The notes below the pieces were generated by a model. The model searched no databases. It was not told where the DNA came from and saw only the letters and a program-made list of their open reading frames with translations. Positions 35,967 to 46,456 of a stretch of 64,000 bases of DNA are shown here, in pieces (the stretch's first letter is position 1; the number at the start of each line of letters is the position of its first letter). A program made the translations under genes and the position numbers. Origin of the DNA: Floccularia luteovirens (lineage: Eukaryota; Basidiomycota; Agaricomycetes; Agaricales; Squamanitaceae); assembly GCA_009739215.1 (NCBI GenBank), contig VSJF01000006.1:868001-932000 (forward strand), in the 5' to 3' direction.

Positions 35967-38122
35967 ATGGATCCTGCCATCCAAGCACCTTCTAAGATTC
36001 TAATAGTGCGTGGAAATACACAGCGCTACGGCTAATTTTCGTTTAATAGCGCATTCTTCAGGTTGGAGGTGGCCCTTCTGGTTTGATCCTTGTGTTAGCT
36101 TTGCTCCAAAATGGTGTTCCAGTCCGTATTATCGAGAAAATTATACAGCCTAGGCTAGGTCAGCGAGGAGCGGGGATAATGGTAAGTACTATACTATTAT
36201 ATACGCAAAAAACTCTGTTCATCTTATAAAAATACTTTCTTAGCCCCGTTCATTGGAATTATACACTTTTCTCGGAGTTATTGACGAAGTGTTGGAACAA
36301 CTATTGATCCGCCTTCTGTAAGAACATATGACCTTAAAGGTGGCCTCAATCTCGTTGCGGAATTTGACATGGTTAATCCTACACCATCGAATCCATTTGT
36401 GAGTCCACCGATTACAACTGGACTTCTTTACCGATATGCTCGTAGCCTGGACCAAAGCTGCTCGGACAAGACAAACTTGAGAGAATCGTAAAGAATGCGG
36501 CTGGCGAAGCACTCTAGTTTCGTAGAATCTGGAACAGAGCTGGAATCATTTCGACAAACCAGACATTGTGTCGAAGTAAAGCTGATTAAAAGAAACTCAG
36601 AGAACGAAACAGGCATTGTAGAGGAAAACTAAATTCGACTAGGTGGTTGGAGCAGATGGAGCTAGAGGAGTTGTCCGGAAGACCCTTGGATTGACGTTCC
36701 TTGGGGAAACAAGAACGGTGGAGAGTTTTATTGTCGGCGATATCTATGTCGAAGGCTTACTTCACAAGGTCACAATAACTTCACTATGTTTTTGTGTCCG
36801 CCATTCCTTACTAACCAAACAATCTTTATCAGTTCTGGCATATGTGGGGTGATATCAGCACGATCTTGTACGCACTTCTCGAAATTCCACCCAGAGTATT
36901 GGTGAACAAAGTTTTTGCAGAATAAGCCTGCGAAGTACAGAGACTCCAAATCTCTTCGCATTCATCATCACTGGCCAAAATGTCGACTATGAAGCTTATT
37001 CTTCTGACACAGACGGTCTTCGCCAGTTTTTTGTAGATAACATTGGAGGAGCGGATATTAAATTCGGAGAGACTCCGTGGGTATCATTGTACAGGTAAGT
37101 ACATTGGAAACAAAATAGGTCTTGTTTGCATGGCTGACTTATTTCTGGCTAGACCGAACATCAGAATGGTCGAGAGTTTTAGTAAGGGGAAAGTTCTGAT
37201 TGTAGGAGGTAAATCTTGCTTTGTCCATCATCTTAATATTGAGCCCATTTCAAGATGCGGGGCATGTGCACAGTCCTACCGGTGGACAGGTAAGTTATAA
37301 GTTACAAAGTTACTTGCATTGTAGTACAACAGAGGTACTCACTTTAAATGGAATTCAAGGGGATGAACACCAGCATACAAGACTCTTTCAACTTAGGGTG
37401 GAAGCTCGCACTGGTACATAAAAAACTTGCATCACCTCATTTCTCGAGACCTACACAGAAGAGCGCATCCCTGTGATCGCCGAAATGCTTCAACAAACTA
37501 CCAACATACTGAACAATACCTTCAAAGGAGTCCGTTTTGACGAAACTTTCAAATCTAATTCCGGACTCCTGCAGCTTGGAGTGAATTATCGCTGGAGCTC
37601 CATTCTTGTCGACGAGCGGAAAATACTAGATGCAAGGCGGGAAGATGAAGCAGCTGCACGTATTAGTGATTATAAGTTTGACAGTGAGGAAGAGGATATA
37701 GGTTCTTACGGCATGAACTCTGATGGTCGACTGAGAGCCGGCGATAGGGCACCTAGTGCCTTGGGGTTATTGAATCGGGTTACTTCTTCAAAACATAACC
37801 TTTTCCAGTTATTTTCCACTTCCCGCCATTCTGTGTTAATATTCGAAAGTGCTGGACCCAGTCCGGCAATTCTAAACTCTATCGCTACATACCCAGCAGG
37901 ATTAATTCAGTCCATCGTCTTGCTAACCCCTGGACAAGGCATTCCAGCGTGGTGTACCCAAGCCGACTATATCATTGAGACAGTGACGGTCATGCCTACA
38001 AATCATATATTTTTGGTTCACAATGCAGTATAATAGTAATAAGACCAGATGCTATGATTGGTGCTATTGTTGTAGGTCTAGAAGGATTGGACCGTTACTT
38101 CAAGGGCATATTCTCCGTATGA
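35967..38122 (+). pseudogene. FAD-dependent monooxygenase (phenol 2-monooxygenase type), frameshifted
   Basis: The pieces together cover a whole aromatic hydroxylase: GGGPSGL FAD-binding fold (exon at 36062), RGAGIM, PRSLELYTFLGVIDEVLEQ, VVGADGARGVVRKTLG, FWHMWGDIS, VIG-type GDAGHVHSPTGGQG (spliced correctly across an intron at about 37208-37255), NTSIQDSFNLGWKLALV, and a thioredoxin-like C-terminus ending VRPDAMIGAIVVGLEGLDRY. But reading frame is lost at about 36300, again near 36513 and 36868, and again near 37440, each by a one- or two-base shift, and in-frame stops follow. Splice sites remain good, so decay looks recent, or the indels are sequencing errors. If intact it would hydroxylate phenol-like rings. 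No protein should be predicted from it as it stands. Confidence 0.75.
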
Positions 38123-38400
38123 TGGATGTTCGTTCAAATTCCTAATGATGTTTTCATATTGATTGATGATAAGAACCGTCTCCCGAGTCAAGTGGTCAGA
38201 GATTCCCTTAAGTCCGTCTCTGACTCCGATGTGAACTCCCAGCCCTTCACCAACCAGATTAAGGATGCCTCGTGGTTGGCCACAGTTACTTATCCGTGTC
38301 GCCCTTCTGAAAAGTTCCCATTCCCATTCTCTTGTTTCGCAGTATCCCTAAGTCTGAGCTCTCAACGCACTGAAGACAACGTTCTAGCTTTGTTTTAGCA

Positions 38401-39288
38401 ATGGATACCTCGGCTGTGTTAAGTGACGACGATTATGACCTCATATCCAACCCCGAATCCAGCATAGCAGATTTAACCAATGGCATAGGAAGACAACCTG
38501 TCCATGAACCTCCAGCATCCTCGATAGCTCGTGATTCGTTTGATACAGTGACTTGGACTGCTAGCGAGATACACGCGTCAGTCCGAAAAGCATTGCATGG
38601 TCCAGCAACTCAAACGAATGGATCAACCTCCACGAAAAATGGAATTTCAGAGAATAATAAAGTTTTTCGCGTCTATGTGGATGGAATATTTGACGTCTTC
38701 AATGTTGGGTGGGTCATTTATATACATGTAAATATCTCAAGTATGAACCTCTAATTTTTTCCTTTCGCATTCAACTCAGGAATGCACTTCACCTAAGACA
38801 AGCCAAACTCTCATTCCCACATGTCTATTTAATAGTCGGCGTGTTCTCGGACGAGTCTCTAAACCAATCCTGGGCATAATTCGACATGGACCGAAGCTGA
38901 AAGAATTGAAATTGTTCGGCATTGTCGCTGGGTGGACGAAGTAATTACGGAAGCTCCCTGGGAAGTCTCGGAATCCTTCCTGCAGTCACGTAGGATCGAT
39001 TACATTGCAATCGAAGAGGGAACTTCTGTTGATCCCGCATGCGACAAAAGTGAGAGTCAGAGGTTATGACGAGATTAAGAAACTTGGTAGGTGGATTTCT
39101 GGGTGCTTTGAGGGTATGAAGGCTTAATGATTATACACCCAGGGAAAGTCCTACAAACTAAAAGAACAGGAGGGTTAACTGTCCACAGATCCATTCAACT
39201 TGCTACCCCACTTACACCCACCATGATGGAGACACCAGTGCCAAATTTTGTTGTAACCGACGTACAAGAAGATACATCTGAACAGTAA
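38401..39288 (+). pseudogene. Cholinephosphate cytidylyltransferase-like gene, frameshifted
   Basis: Starts MDTSAVLSDDDYDLISNPES and reaches the nucleotidyltransferase core VFRVYVDGIFDVFNVGG; the HxGH-type motif region reads NALHLRQAKLSFPHVYLIVG after an intron at 38709-38779. The frame then breaks at about 38871 (one extra base), resumes with STWTEAERIEIVRHCRWVDEV, ITEAPWEVSESFL, RIDYIAIEEGTSVDPACDK, and breaks again in an A-run at 39045-39049 before VRVRGYDEIKKLGK and KRTGGLTVHRS. Also, where active enzymes have GHA after the FD.FN.G motif, this copy has NALH. CCT makes CDP-choline for phosphatidylcholine and is normally essential, so an intact copy is expected elsewhere. Sequencing error is the alternative. 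Confidence 0.7.
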
Positions 39289-39462
39289 ATCTTTCCGATA
39301 TTCACAGCATTTTTATATATTCATAACTTCGAAAACACCTCATTGATTTCGTATTCAATAAATTGATTCTTGGCAAAGCTTTATTCGAATTGCAAATATT
39401 TGCAAAATACTAGCCATGACATTTGTTGTTTCTACACTTTTTACTACACTATCCTAACCACG

Positions 39463-41542
39463 CTATCCACTAGTCAATGGGAGAGGTATGGGATCTGTTG
39501 GTGATCGTGGGGCATTCCTTTTTCTATGCACACCCAAATGGCGCGTCAACTGATCTGGTCGCGCAAATGTTTTTCCACAGCCAACTTCAGTGCACAAATA
39601 TGGTCTAGCCCCGGTGTGAGTGCGCAACTGGTAGGTCTTATTAGGTTTCTATCCCAGGAAAGTAACAATGGGACTCACATGTTTTGACAGATTGGAGGAT
39701 TCTGCAAATGCTCTACAAAGGCACAAATGTCGTAAGCAATCAAAATTTTTTTTGAGTTGTGAAACAGCATGAACCTATCACAATAAGTGCATTTAAAGGG
39801 TTTATGGCCATTATGTGTACGTTTGTGAATGGTTAGAGCGCCTGTTATTGCGAATGACTTGTTGCAACCAGGAAAGTCGCATACATATGGTCCTACAGGA
39901 TTGGAGTGATAAGGGTAAGAGAATAGCATAGGTATTACTCAGGCACTTACTTTCTTGTGTGTGTCGTCTCATATGCTGTTGCAATGTCGCTGCTTCTGAG
40001 AAATACATTTGGCAGATCGTGCATTGAAACGGTCGATGTCCTGTATGTGACTGAAAACCTTTGTTAATACAAATAGTAGTATGGCAAAATTTATACACAC
40101 TTGTAAGTGTCGGCAAATTTTCTGCTTGCTTGTAAATCCATGATGGCCATGACGCGAGCAACCTTCCCAGAAACATTCATACTGCGCCTTACCACTTCCT
40201 ACATGAGCGGAATTGATGTGCGCAGTAAGCGAATCACAAGAATCAAACGTCTCTGTACAATTCTGCCATCGACAGGCATGTATCCCCGAACAAGAATGAG
40301 GCTCTTTGGCTGGGGCCGAAACGTTGTTGGGTGGTGGATCGTTTGGGAGTTCTATCATTGACGGTGAAGGTCCAGGAGACTTGTTGGAGGTAGGGCTTTT
40401 CAACGAGTCAGAGTCAGACGCGGTCGCAGTCGTGTTACCAGGAGTTCCTGCAGTCCAGAACCCAATGTCTCTGGCTTTATCAGGACCCCTCATAGGTTCT
40501 TCAGAATGGTCATTCACTTCCTCCCTGGGTAGCGGGAGTAAGTCATGTAAATAATTAGCCTGTAGTCCAAGGTGATCTTGCAGCAGATGATTGGTGAGAG
40601 TTGACAACATTGCTTCTAATTGATCACCAGAAGATGGTGTAGGAATAGAGGAGGCGGAGGGGTAAACATCACAGTCCCGCCAGAGACAGAACAACTTGTC
40701 TTGGTGAGAAAGTGGGTCTGAACGCATAGCAATAGGGGGGGCGAGATGATGTAAATTGACGTGACCGACAAGTTCCGACAAAGTATTGAAGCAAGCGTCG
40801 CAGTTGCTCCATCGACAAGCTAATGTCGGCTCTGGTCTTTGGGGAATAGGGATTTGTCGTCAAGTCCATCGGCCATTGATTCGTGTACGGTATATGCTGA
40901 AGCTGCGACGGTGGTGATAGGGGGGAACTGTTGAGGTTGTGGAAGTTATCTGGTACAGGTGTAGGTGGGGGCACAATCCCTGGAATTGCATGACTATATT
41001 CTGGGTCAGTTTTCTGAGAAGTCGGGGCCTGCCCACAAGCACATAAGAAATCATTCAACGCAGAGTCCCACTGTGCGGTGTTTTCCAGAGCATTGCCGTA
41101 CTTTGCCGTGGCTGGACGCGAATGATGTTCTGTGCAGCACTGGAGCTGAGGACCGTGTAATCATTAATCTCAACATAGGGCTGGGAGAATGAAGTTTTTT
41201 TCTTCACTCACAAATGCATCAAAGCCATTGCAATCCGTACAGTTCATGCCAGAGTCACATACAAAATCACAATGAGCATCCCCATTGCTGCCGCCACAAG
41301 TTGTCCCTTCGTGACCAGGATCGCTGCAAGCGATAACAATGCATTGGTCAGTACATTGTTCAGTGAGTTGTGGAGTGCACACAGGCTCCGGACAATCTGC
41401 ACATGGTACAGGACGGTGGTGGACAAACGTTTGTGAATTTCGTATTGGGCCACGGTTGAGCTGGTTGTGGTACTGAGTGCCCTGGCGCCGGCTGGGTGTG
41501 ATACGCGGCTGGGCGACTGGGATTAAGCTCTCTGTCAAACAT
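39463..41542 (-). CDS. ZAP1: Zap1-like zinc-responsive C2H2 transcription factor
   Basis: The C-terminal exons are clear (39463-39627, 39679-39712, 39775-39892, 39951-40050, 40101-40836, 40889-41145, then 41212 upward). Eight zinc fingers are visible, in the same order as yeast Zap1: TLACRWSNC...[26 protein letters not shown]...[15 protein letters not shown]...[28 protein letters not shown]...HLRTH and YLCTEVGC...HLGVH. A cysteine-rich region ([14 protein letters not shown], then CTDQC) precedes them and would be the zinc-sensing activation domain. The 5' end is uncertain: the only ATG (41542, [13 protein letters not shown]) is in another frame from the Cys-rich part, and only an implausible 31-nt intron would join them, so a frameshift is likely. 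Role: activating zinc-uptake genes in low zinc. Confidence 0.75.
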
Positions 41543-41751
41543 AAGACTGAACTTCCAATTAATTAACAACGTTAAAAAGAGTGGGTTTGAGATAGAGTGT
41601 GCTGAGTTGTGGTTTATATGTAATAGTGGGACGAAGTGCTCCAGTAATCGGGAGAGGACTGGGGAGGTCCGCAAAAAGCGTTACGTAATTGTCATGCCTT
41701 GCGGAATCACAAGATCAGAAGAATTAATGTACAAATTCGTTATTATTAGTT

Positions 41752-43337
41752 TTATTCATCAAAATCCAACTCATCACCGCCCAACTCCAACGTCTGCACA
41801 ATATCCTCATCAACAACCTCCATTTTAGCAGCATCTCGACACAGACTGCCTGGAAGTATATCTAAGCACCCCTTTTGACAGCCGCGCCACCTAATTGGAA
41901 CTAGCCCTCCCGCACGTTGTCCTGCAATGCTAACCTCCCAACTGAATCGCTCCTCCATATGACGTACAAATACTCTTCCTCCCTGGAGATGTGACCCACC
42001 CAGGCAGACACCAATTCCGGTTACTGCCTCCTGTTTGCTGCCACGAGTTTGGTCCACCAAGCAGCACCTCCCCGATTGATGTCGGTACGCACACCTCGAG
42101 AGCCTCCCTGATGCATAAAGGTAGCTCATTTCGGACATATTCTGGAAGTGGGAGGTCATACAGGGTGGCCAGCATGGTTTCTGGTGGTTTTGGTGCATCT
42201 CGTGTAGGAACAAGGGGAGGAACAGACGTTGACACGAGGATTCGAAGCAACAACTCAGTAAGAGTTGGTACTTGGTGGTTATATAGAGCTCTTATATCTG
42301 AAACAGGTCGATTGTATGGTTGGGATGTTGGGGGCTCAAGAAATGGATTGGGTTGTAAACTCAGAGTTTCGAGTTTCATATTGTTTATTTCAGCAGGCAA
42401 GAAATTCAATTTGTTACTTTCCAATATTCAAACTTCGCAAATTCTTTAGTTGCACGATTTCTGGCGGGAGATACGAGATGCAATTACCACCTAATGCAGG
42501 GCGTAATGAGCAATAAGATGCAACAACGGAAATATAAGCACTCACGCAGAGAGAGAACTGTTAGAGTTTGTAAATTCCATAATTCCTTGGGTAAATATGT
42601 GATTGAGTTGTTTGCCAAAAACAACTGCACTTCGTCACGAGACATCCCATGCGTCAATGACACACTAGCAACACTACGCATTCTTTCTGTCTGGGTACGA
42701 TTTCCCTATTACTAGTTCTGGTGCGGTATGCGATCGTGAGAATTGTTTAGTTCGCTGGAGAGCTGGTAGTGCAGGTATTCCATTTGCGAACAGGTCACCA
42801 GCCGCGTTTCGGTCAGATCCAGGAAGTACCACTACCTTCTCCAAATCGGCGACAAATTTTTTGGGAATCATAGTGAGGTTGCGGTTACTTCCAGCCAGTC
42901 AGGGAATTTTAGGAGACGTAATTATTAAGAGCCCACCAGAGATCTACATTTTTCGAGCCCGTTAGCATAGCACGCTCTACCGCCAGATCCCACGTCACCA
43001 ACTCATCATCTTCTGGCTTTATCACGTCGAGTTTTCCTGCTATGGCAAGATTCAAGGGTGGATGAACCTCTACGTTATCTCTCCGATGCTTGTTAGGCTG
43101 CCAAGGTGTGTAAGGCATCTTTTTTTGATGCCATGTTGTTTTTGAACGTTGAACACCCGTTTCATACGACGGCGGTTTCCTGTTTGCTTTGAAGCTTGCT
43201 GCAAGAGGGTGTGGTTGGCTGAAATGAGATCCTTCATCAAGAGCCAGAGGTTGTAGGAATGGAGAGTTCGGAGGAGATGAATCACTCAAGAATGGGGAAG
43301 AAGTGGGAGAAGAAGAAGAAGACATAAAGCATTTCAT
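41752..43337 (-). CDS. Leucine-rich-repeat protein, with at least one frameshift
   Basis: The first exon (42937-43337; alternative ATG 43325) is Ser-rich, then TWDLAVERAMLTGSKNVDL, joined by an intron to CNRNLTMIPKKFVADLEKV. Leucine-rich repeats follow: VQLFLANNSITYLPKELWNL, QTLTVLSLRGNCISYLPPEI, and SNKLNFLPAEINNMKLETLS, then LPEYVRNELPLCIREALEVC and a C-terminal VFVRHMEERFSWEVSIAG...PIRWRGC block with paired cysteines. The layout is a conserved fungal LRR protein of unknown role. Between LRSLNI and ESNKLNF there is one extra base (42421-42422). Two other frame changes (near 42690 and 42030) need introns of only 34-37 nt or are further frameshifts. It may therefore be a pseudogene. Confidence 0.55.
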
Positions 43338-45259
43338 TACGATGGAAGATGACGGTGATATTAAATATGTTAAAATGACTTTATGTAAAATAATTGAATC
43401 CGAGTTCAGTAAACGAGCTCCAATCACGATCACGTGTTGAGTCATCGCGTCAATGCATTGAATGAACGGATCACTGTCAACTTGCGCTTAACAATTGCAT
43501 TTCGAAACTCTTATACAATTAAGTATACAATTAAACGTGCTTTGGTTCGACCTGTGCATAATGCAGCAAGGTCTTAAGCCCGGGGCCCACGACAAGGGAG
43601 CACGAGGAGATACAATCATCTCCATCCCCGAGAGAAAAATGCCGACCCGGGTCGTCAGCCGACTATAGGAATGGGGGTGAAAAAGCCGTAGCAAAAAGAC
43701 AAAACGCTCAGACAACATGATGCCAATAAAAAACATAGCTTGGCAGGACATGATTTGTAGAGAAGAGAAGCAGGTGACAAGCGAGCATCGAGAACAGCAT
43801 ATAGACGGTTAATCAGAGATTTCCAGTTGCTAGTCTTCATTATTCGCAGACATTTAAGAACGCTTCCGAATGTTCATGCCAGTGAGTCCATAAATCCAAG
43901 CTTAGAGTTATCCAGCAAATCAGACCAAAAAGCTCTTAAACGAGTTCCAAGTTCTTGATAGGTTCAAAGCCCGGTCAGTACCCAGTGAACAACAAGGTCT
44001 TGAGGACAAGTTCCCTAGTTAGCCGGTCCGGAGATCCACAGGCCCAGACAGCAACACAGCAACGACACGACAAAGGGGCGCCCCAGTTGTCAATAAAGTT
44101 TGAGGATTTGCAGGCGATCCGCCCGAGAGATATAATATCGCCTTTCTTGAATAACTCTTGAACTTGACGCTCAATCCCTAAGGGTCATCAATCGCGGGAG
44201 TGCCACGATGCGGCAACGAAGAAAGGAAATAAACGAGGTGAGGAGTAGTAAGACATGTAAGTAGAAGAAGGGAGAGAAAGGAAGATGGGATTGTTTGACA
44301 AAGTAAAAGGGAATTTATAAGATTTGAAGCCGACCCCCAATTGTGACACTGCCTTGTCAGCCTCTGCATTCCAAAGAAGCCTTAGGACGGTGCTTTGACC
44401 TTGGCTAGCCACCGAGTGGCTCAACTCGCCCTGTGAGCCATCTTTTGGCGCATTACCTTATAAGGAGCGATAGCAGGCCACAAAGCGTACTTTTCCTCGA
44501 GGCATAGCCTAGATGGGTATAACCATCCACAGCTCTGGCTTCCTGATATGCTGTGATTGCCCTGCCAGGCAATCGGATATCATCATATCACTACAAACCC
44601 GGTCTAACTTGGTTCATCTCTCTCCTCCACCGGGTATTGTTTTCCTAAAATGTCACTTTGGTTATTTTTGACGTTGCGCTTTGACATCTCATGTTTGTTG
44701 GGAACAGTCGCTGAGTTGTAGTTTTACCCATAGGTCACTAATCAGAAATGACTCGGATATGGGGTGTCGTAATTTTTTGAAACGGTTGTGATATCGATGG
44801 ATCTTCATCTTCGAAATGAAAGTTCATAAGGATGGACCCACAAAGCGTGCGCCACATTTGCAAAAACTTTTTAAAAACATGCGGGACTGCGCGTGACCAA
44901 TGTGAGCCCCTGAATCTAAGTACCACCCGTTGCGACAATTGTCACCGCATTCTGACGAATATTCCTGATACACAAAAGATGTTCTTCTTACTGGGGTGCT
45001 TTCGATTTCTACCAGCATGTGCGCACTGCTTCGAAAAGGCGAAATTAATTGTGAATGTTGTTACCTGCACTACTCGGGCCTCAGACGCAGCTTCCCGCTT
45101 CTCACCTGGTGGGAGCAGTGCCGGGCAGTGGAGCGTGTCTTCCAGGCGCTTGGTGCTAATGACACACAGGCAGAGTTGTGGTGAGGGTGTCAAGATGACT
45201 GGTTTCAATTATATTAGGTACTTGGTGGGTTGAAAAAATCAACCTGTAGTTAATTACGT
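43338..45259. other. Gene-poor spacer of 1.9 kb
   Basis: CACGTG at 43431-43436 lies just upstream of the LRR gene. Frames up to 133 codons occur (for example plus 44832-45233 and minus 44942-45208, antisense to each other), but neither shows a domain, signal peptide or conserved-looking segment. The stretch 44200-44290 is purine-rich on the plus strand. Confidence 0.4.
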
Positions 45260-46240
45260 TTATGCATTGACAGCAGGTGTGCTTGGTTCCTGATCTGAAG
45301 GCAAAGTTGTGGAAGGTTTTTTAATCAGATCCTTGAGGATGATACGCTCCCCTTTCTCCCTAGAATCCTGGAACTGCTTAGCATAGCCAGCTATGAGTCC
45401 TTCTCGTTTCTCCCTTCTCTCCGCGACCAATCTCAGGATATGCGAGCGCTTAGTCGCGAAAGGTGCTTTTAATTTGAGTCCTTTAGTGAGTCGTAATAAT
45501 TCGAATTTCTGAAGATTGCGAGTATGCTGTATTGCGAATGAGTCTTCGATCCATTTTTCTCTTGCTTGGCGTTCTTTGACATCCATATCTTCTAACCGCA
45601 AAGGATAATAGAAAGGATTCACCAAGCCGACAACAGCACGTTTGAACGTTCTGAATGGTTTTCTCTTATTCCCCAAACGTCTTGGGAATATGGGAGATAT
45701 GTAGTTGTCCGTACGAATGTATGTTGTCTTGACGCCGTAAACGGCCAACAGGTATGAACGGACATCGGTTTTCGTCACAGAATTTGGAATGCGGAAAGTG
45801 ACCTCATAAGGATTGTAAGGCTGACCCGGTGGTGTGTTATTCCGAACAAGTTTGAATATGATATTCGGAAGGTACACAGTCCGACCCACAACTTCTTTTT
45901 CCTCTATTCCGTCCCGGCGTTGCACAACTTTGATTCCACGAACCCTACTCCTGCGCTGGTTTACATTCTGAATCCACTCTGCAGCTGATATCTCTTCCCC
46001 GTCACGCTTGGGAATTTGACCGAGTGCGCGGAGACGATCATAGCGAGCATTCTCGGAAGGTGTCAGGCCTTGGGGAGTGGCATCTGAAACACCTGTAGGG
46101 ACAGCGCCAAACTTTTTGCGACGACGAAGACGAACGGCAAGTGGAGTAGAAGCAGTGCGTGCTGCGAGAGGTGATGGAATTGGAGGTTTAGCAGTTGAAT
46201 AAAGTCTGTTCCAAGTGAAAGAACGACATAGAGAGAACAT
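45260..46240 (-). CDS. Mitochondrial large-subunit ribosomal protein uL23m
   Basis: A single exon of 326 aa. A basic, Ser/Thr-rich N-terminus without acidic residues (MFSLCRSFTWNRLYSTAKPP) is a mitochondrial targeting sequence. The L23 domain is central: TVYLPNIIFKLVRNNTPPGQ, PYEVTFRIPNSVTKTDVRSY, LLAVYGVKTTYIRTDNY, which is the rRNA-binding beta-alpha fold placed at the exit of the peptide tunnel. Long fungal-type extensions flank it, with a C-terminal helical basic tail (HILRLVAERREKREGL). It corresponds to yeast Mrp20 (uL23m). Divergent from the DCR2-like gene over 216 bp with a CACGTG box at 46298-46303. Confidence 0.88.
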   Translation of the reverse strand: MFSLCRSFTWNRLYSTAKPPIPSPLAARTASTPLAVRLRRRKKFGAVPTGVSDATPQGLTPSENARYDRLRALGQIPKRDGEEISAAEWIQNVNQRRSRVRGIKVVQRRDGIEEKEVVGRTVYLPNIIFKLVRNNTPPGQPYNPYEVTFRIPNSVTKTDVRSYLLAVYGVKTTYIRTDNYISPIFPRRLGNKRKPFRTFKRAVVGLVNPFYYPLRLEDMDVKERQAREKWIEDSFAIQHTRNLQKFELLRLTKGLKLKAPFATKRSHILRLVAERREKREGLIAGYAKQFQDSREKGERIILKDLIKKPSTTLPSDQEPSTPAVNA

Positions 46241-46297
46241 TAGAGAGCAATGGTAAGTACTCTGGTAAGTAGCAGACGATTCAAAAATTGTTGGTAG

Positions 46298-46303
46298 ACA
46301 CGT
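46298..46303. promoter_or_regulatory. CACGTG box in the uL23m / DCR2-like divergent promoter
   Basis: Palindromic hexamer in the 216-bp spacer 46241-46456, 58 nt upstream of the minus-strand ATG. Confidence 0.4.
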
Positions 46304-46456
46304 GACAAGGAATGTCTAATAATATGACGAGTACCAGTGACAAGAAGTATATTAGTATCAGTTTGTATGGTGTCGTGGCTGCGTTAAACATCTTCCCGTC
46401 TTCTAATCCCGTCTTGTCCCTCCTCTCATCTTGCCTTTCTCTCTGTCTCAATCTGC

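Noticed and set aside
38126..38398. 91-codon frame between the two pseudogenes
   Set aside because: No domain and no start context; it overlaps the likely promoter of the CCT-like gene.
43955..43985. tRNA-like B box (GGTTCAAAGCC)
   Set aside because: No matching A box or cloverleaf stems could be drawn around it.
44832..45233. 133-codon plus-strand ORF and its 88-codon antisense partner
   Set aside because: Neither has a recognisable domain, plausible leader or splice context; probably chance.
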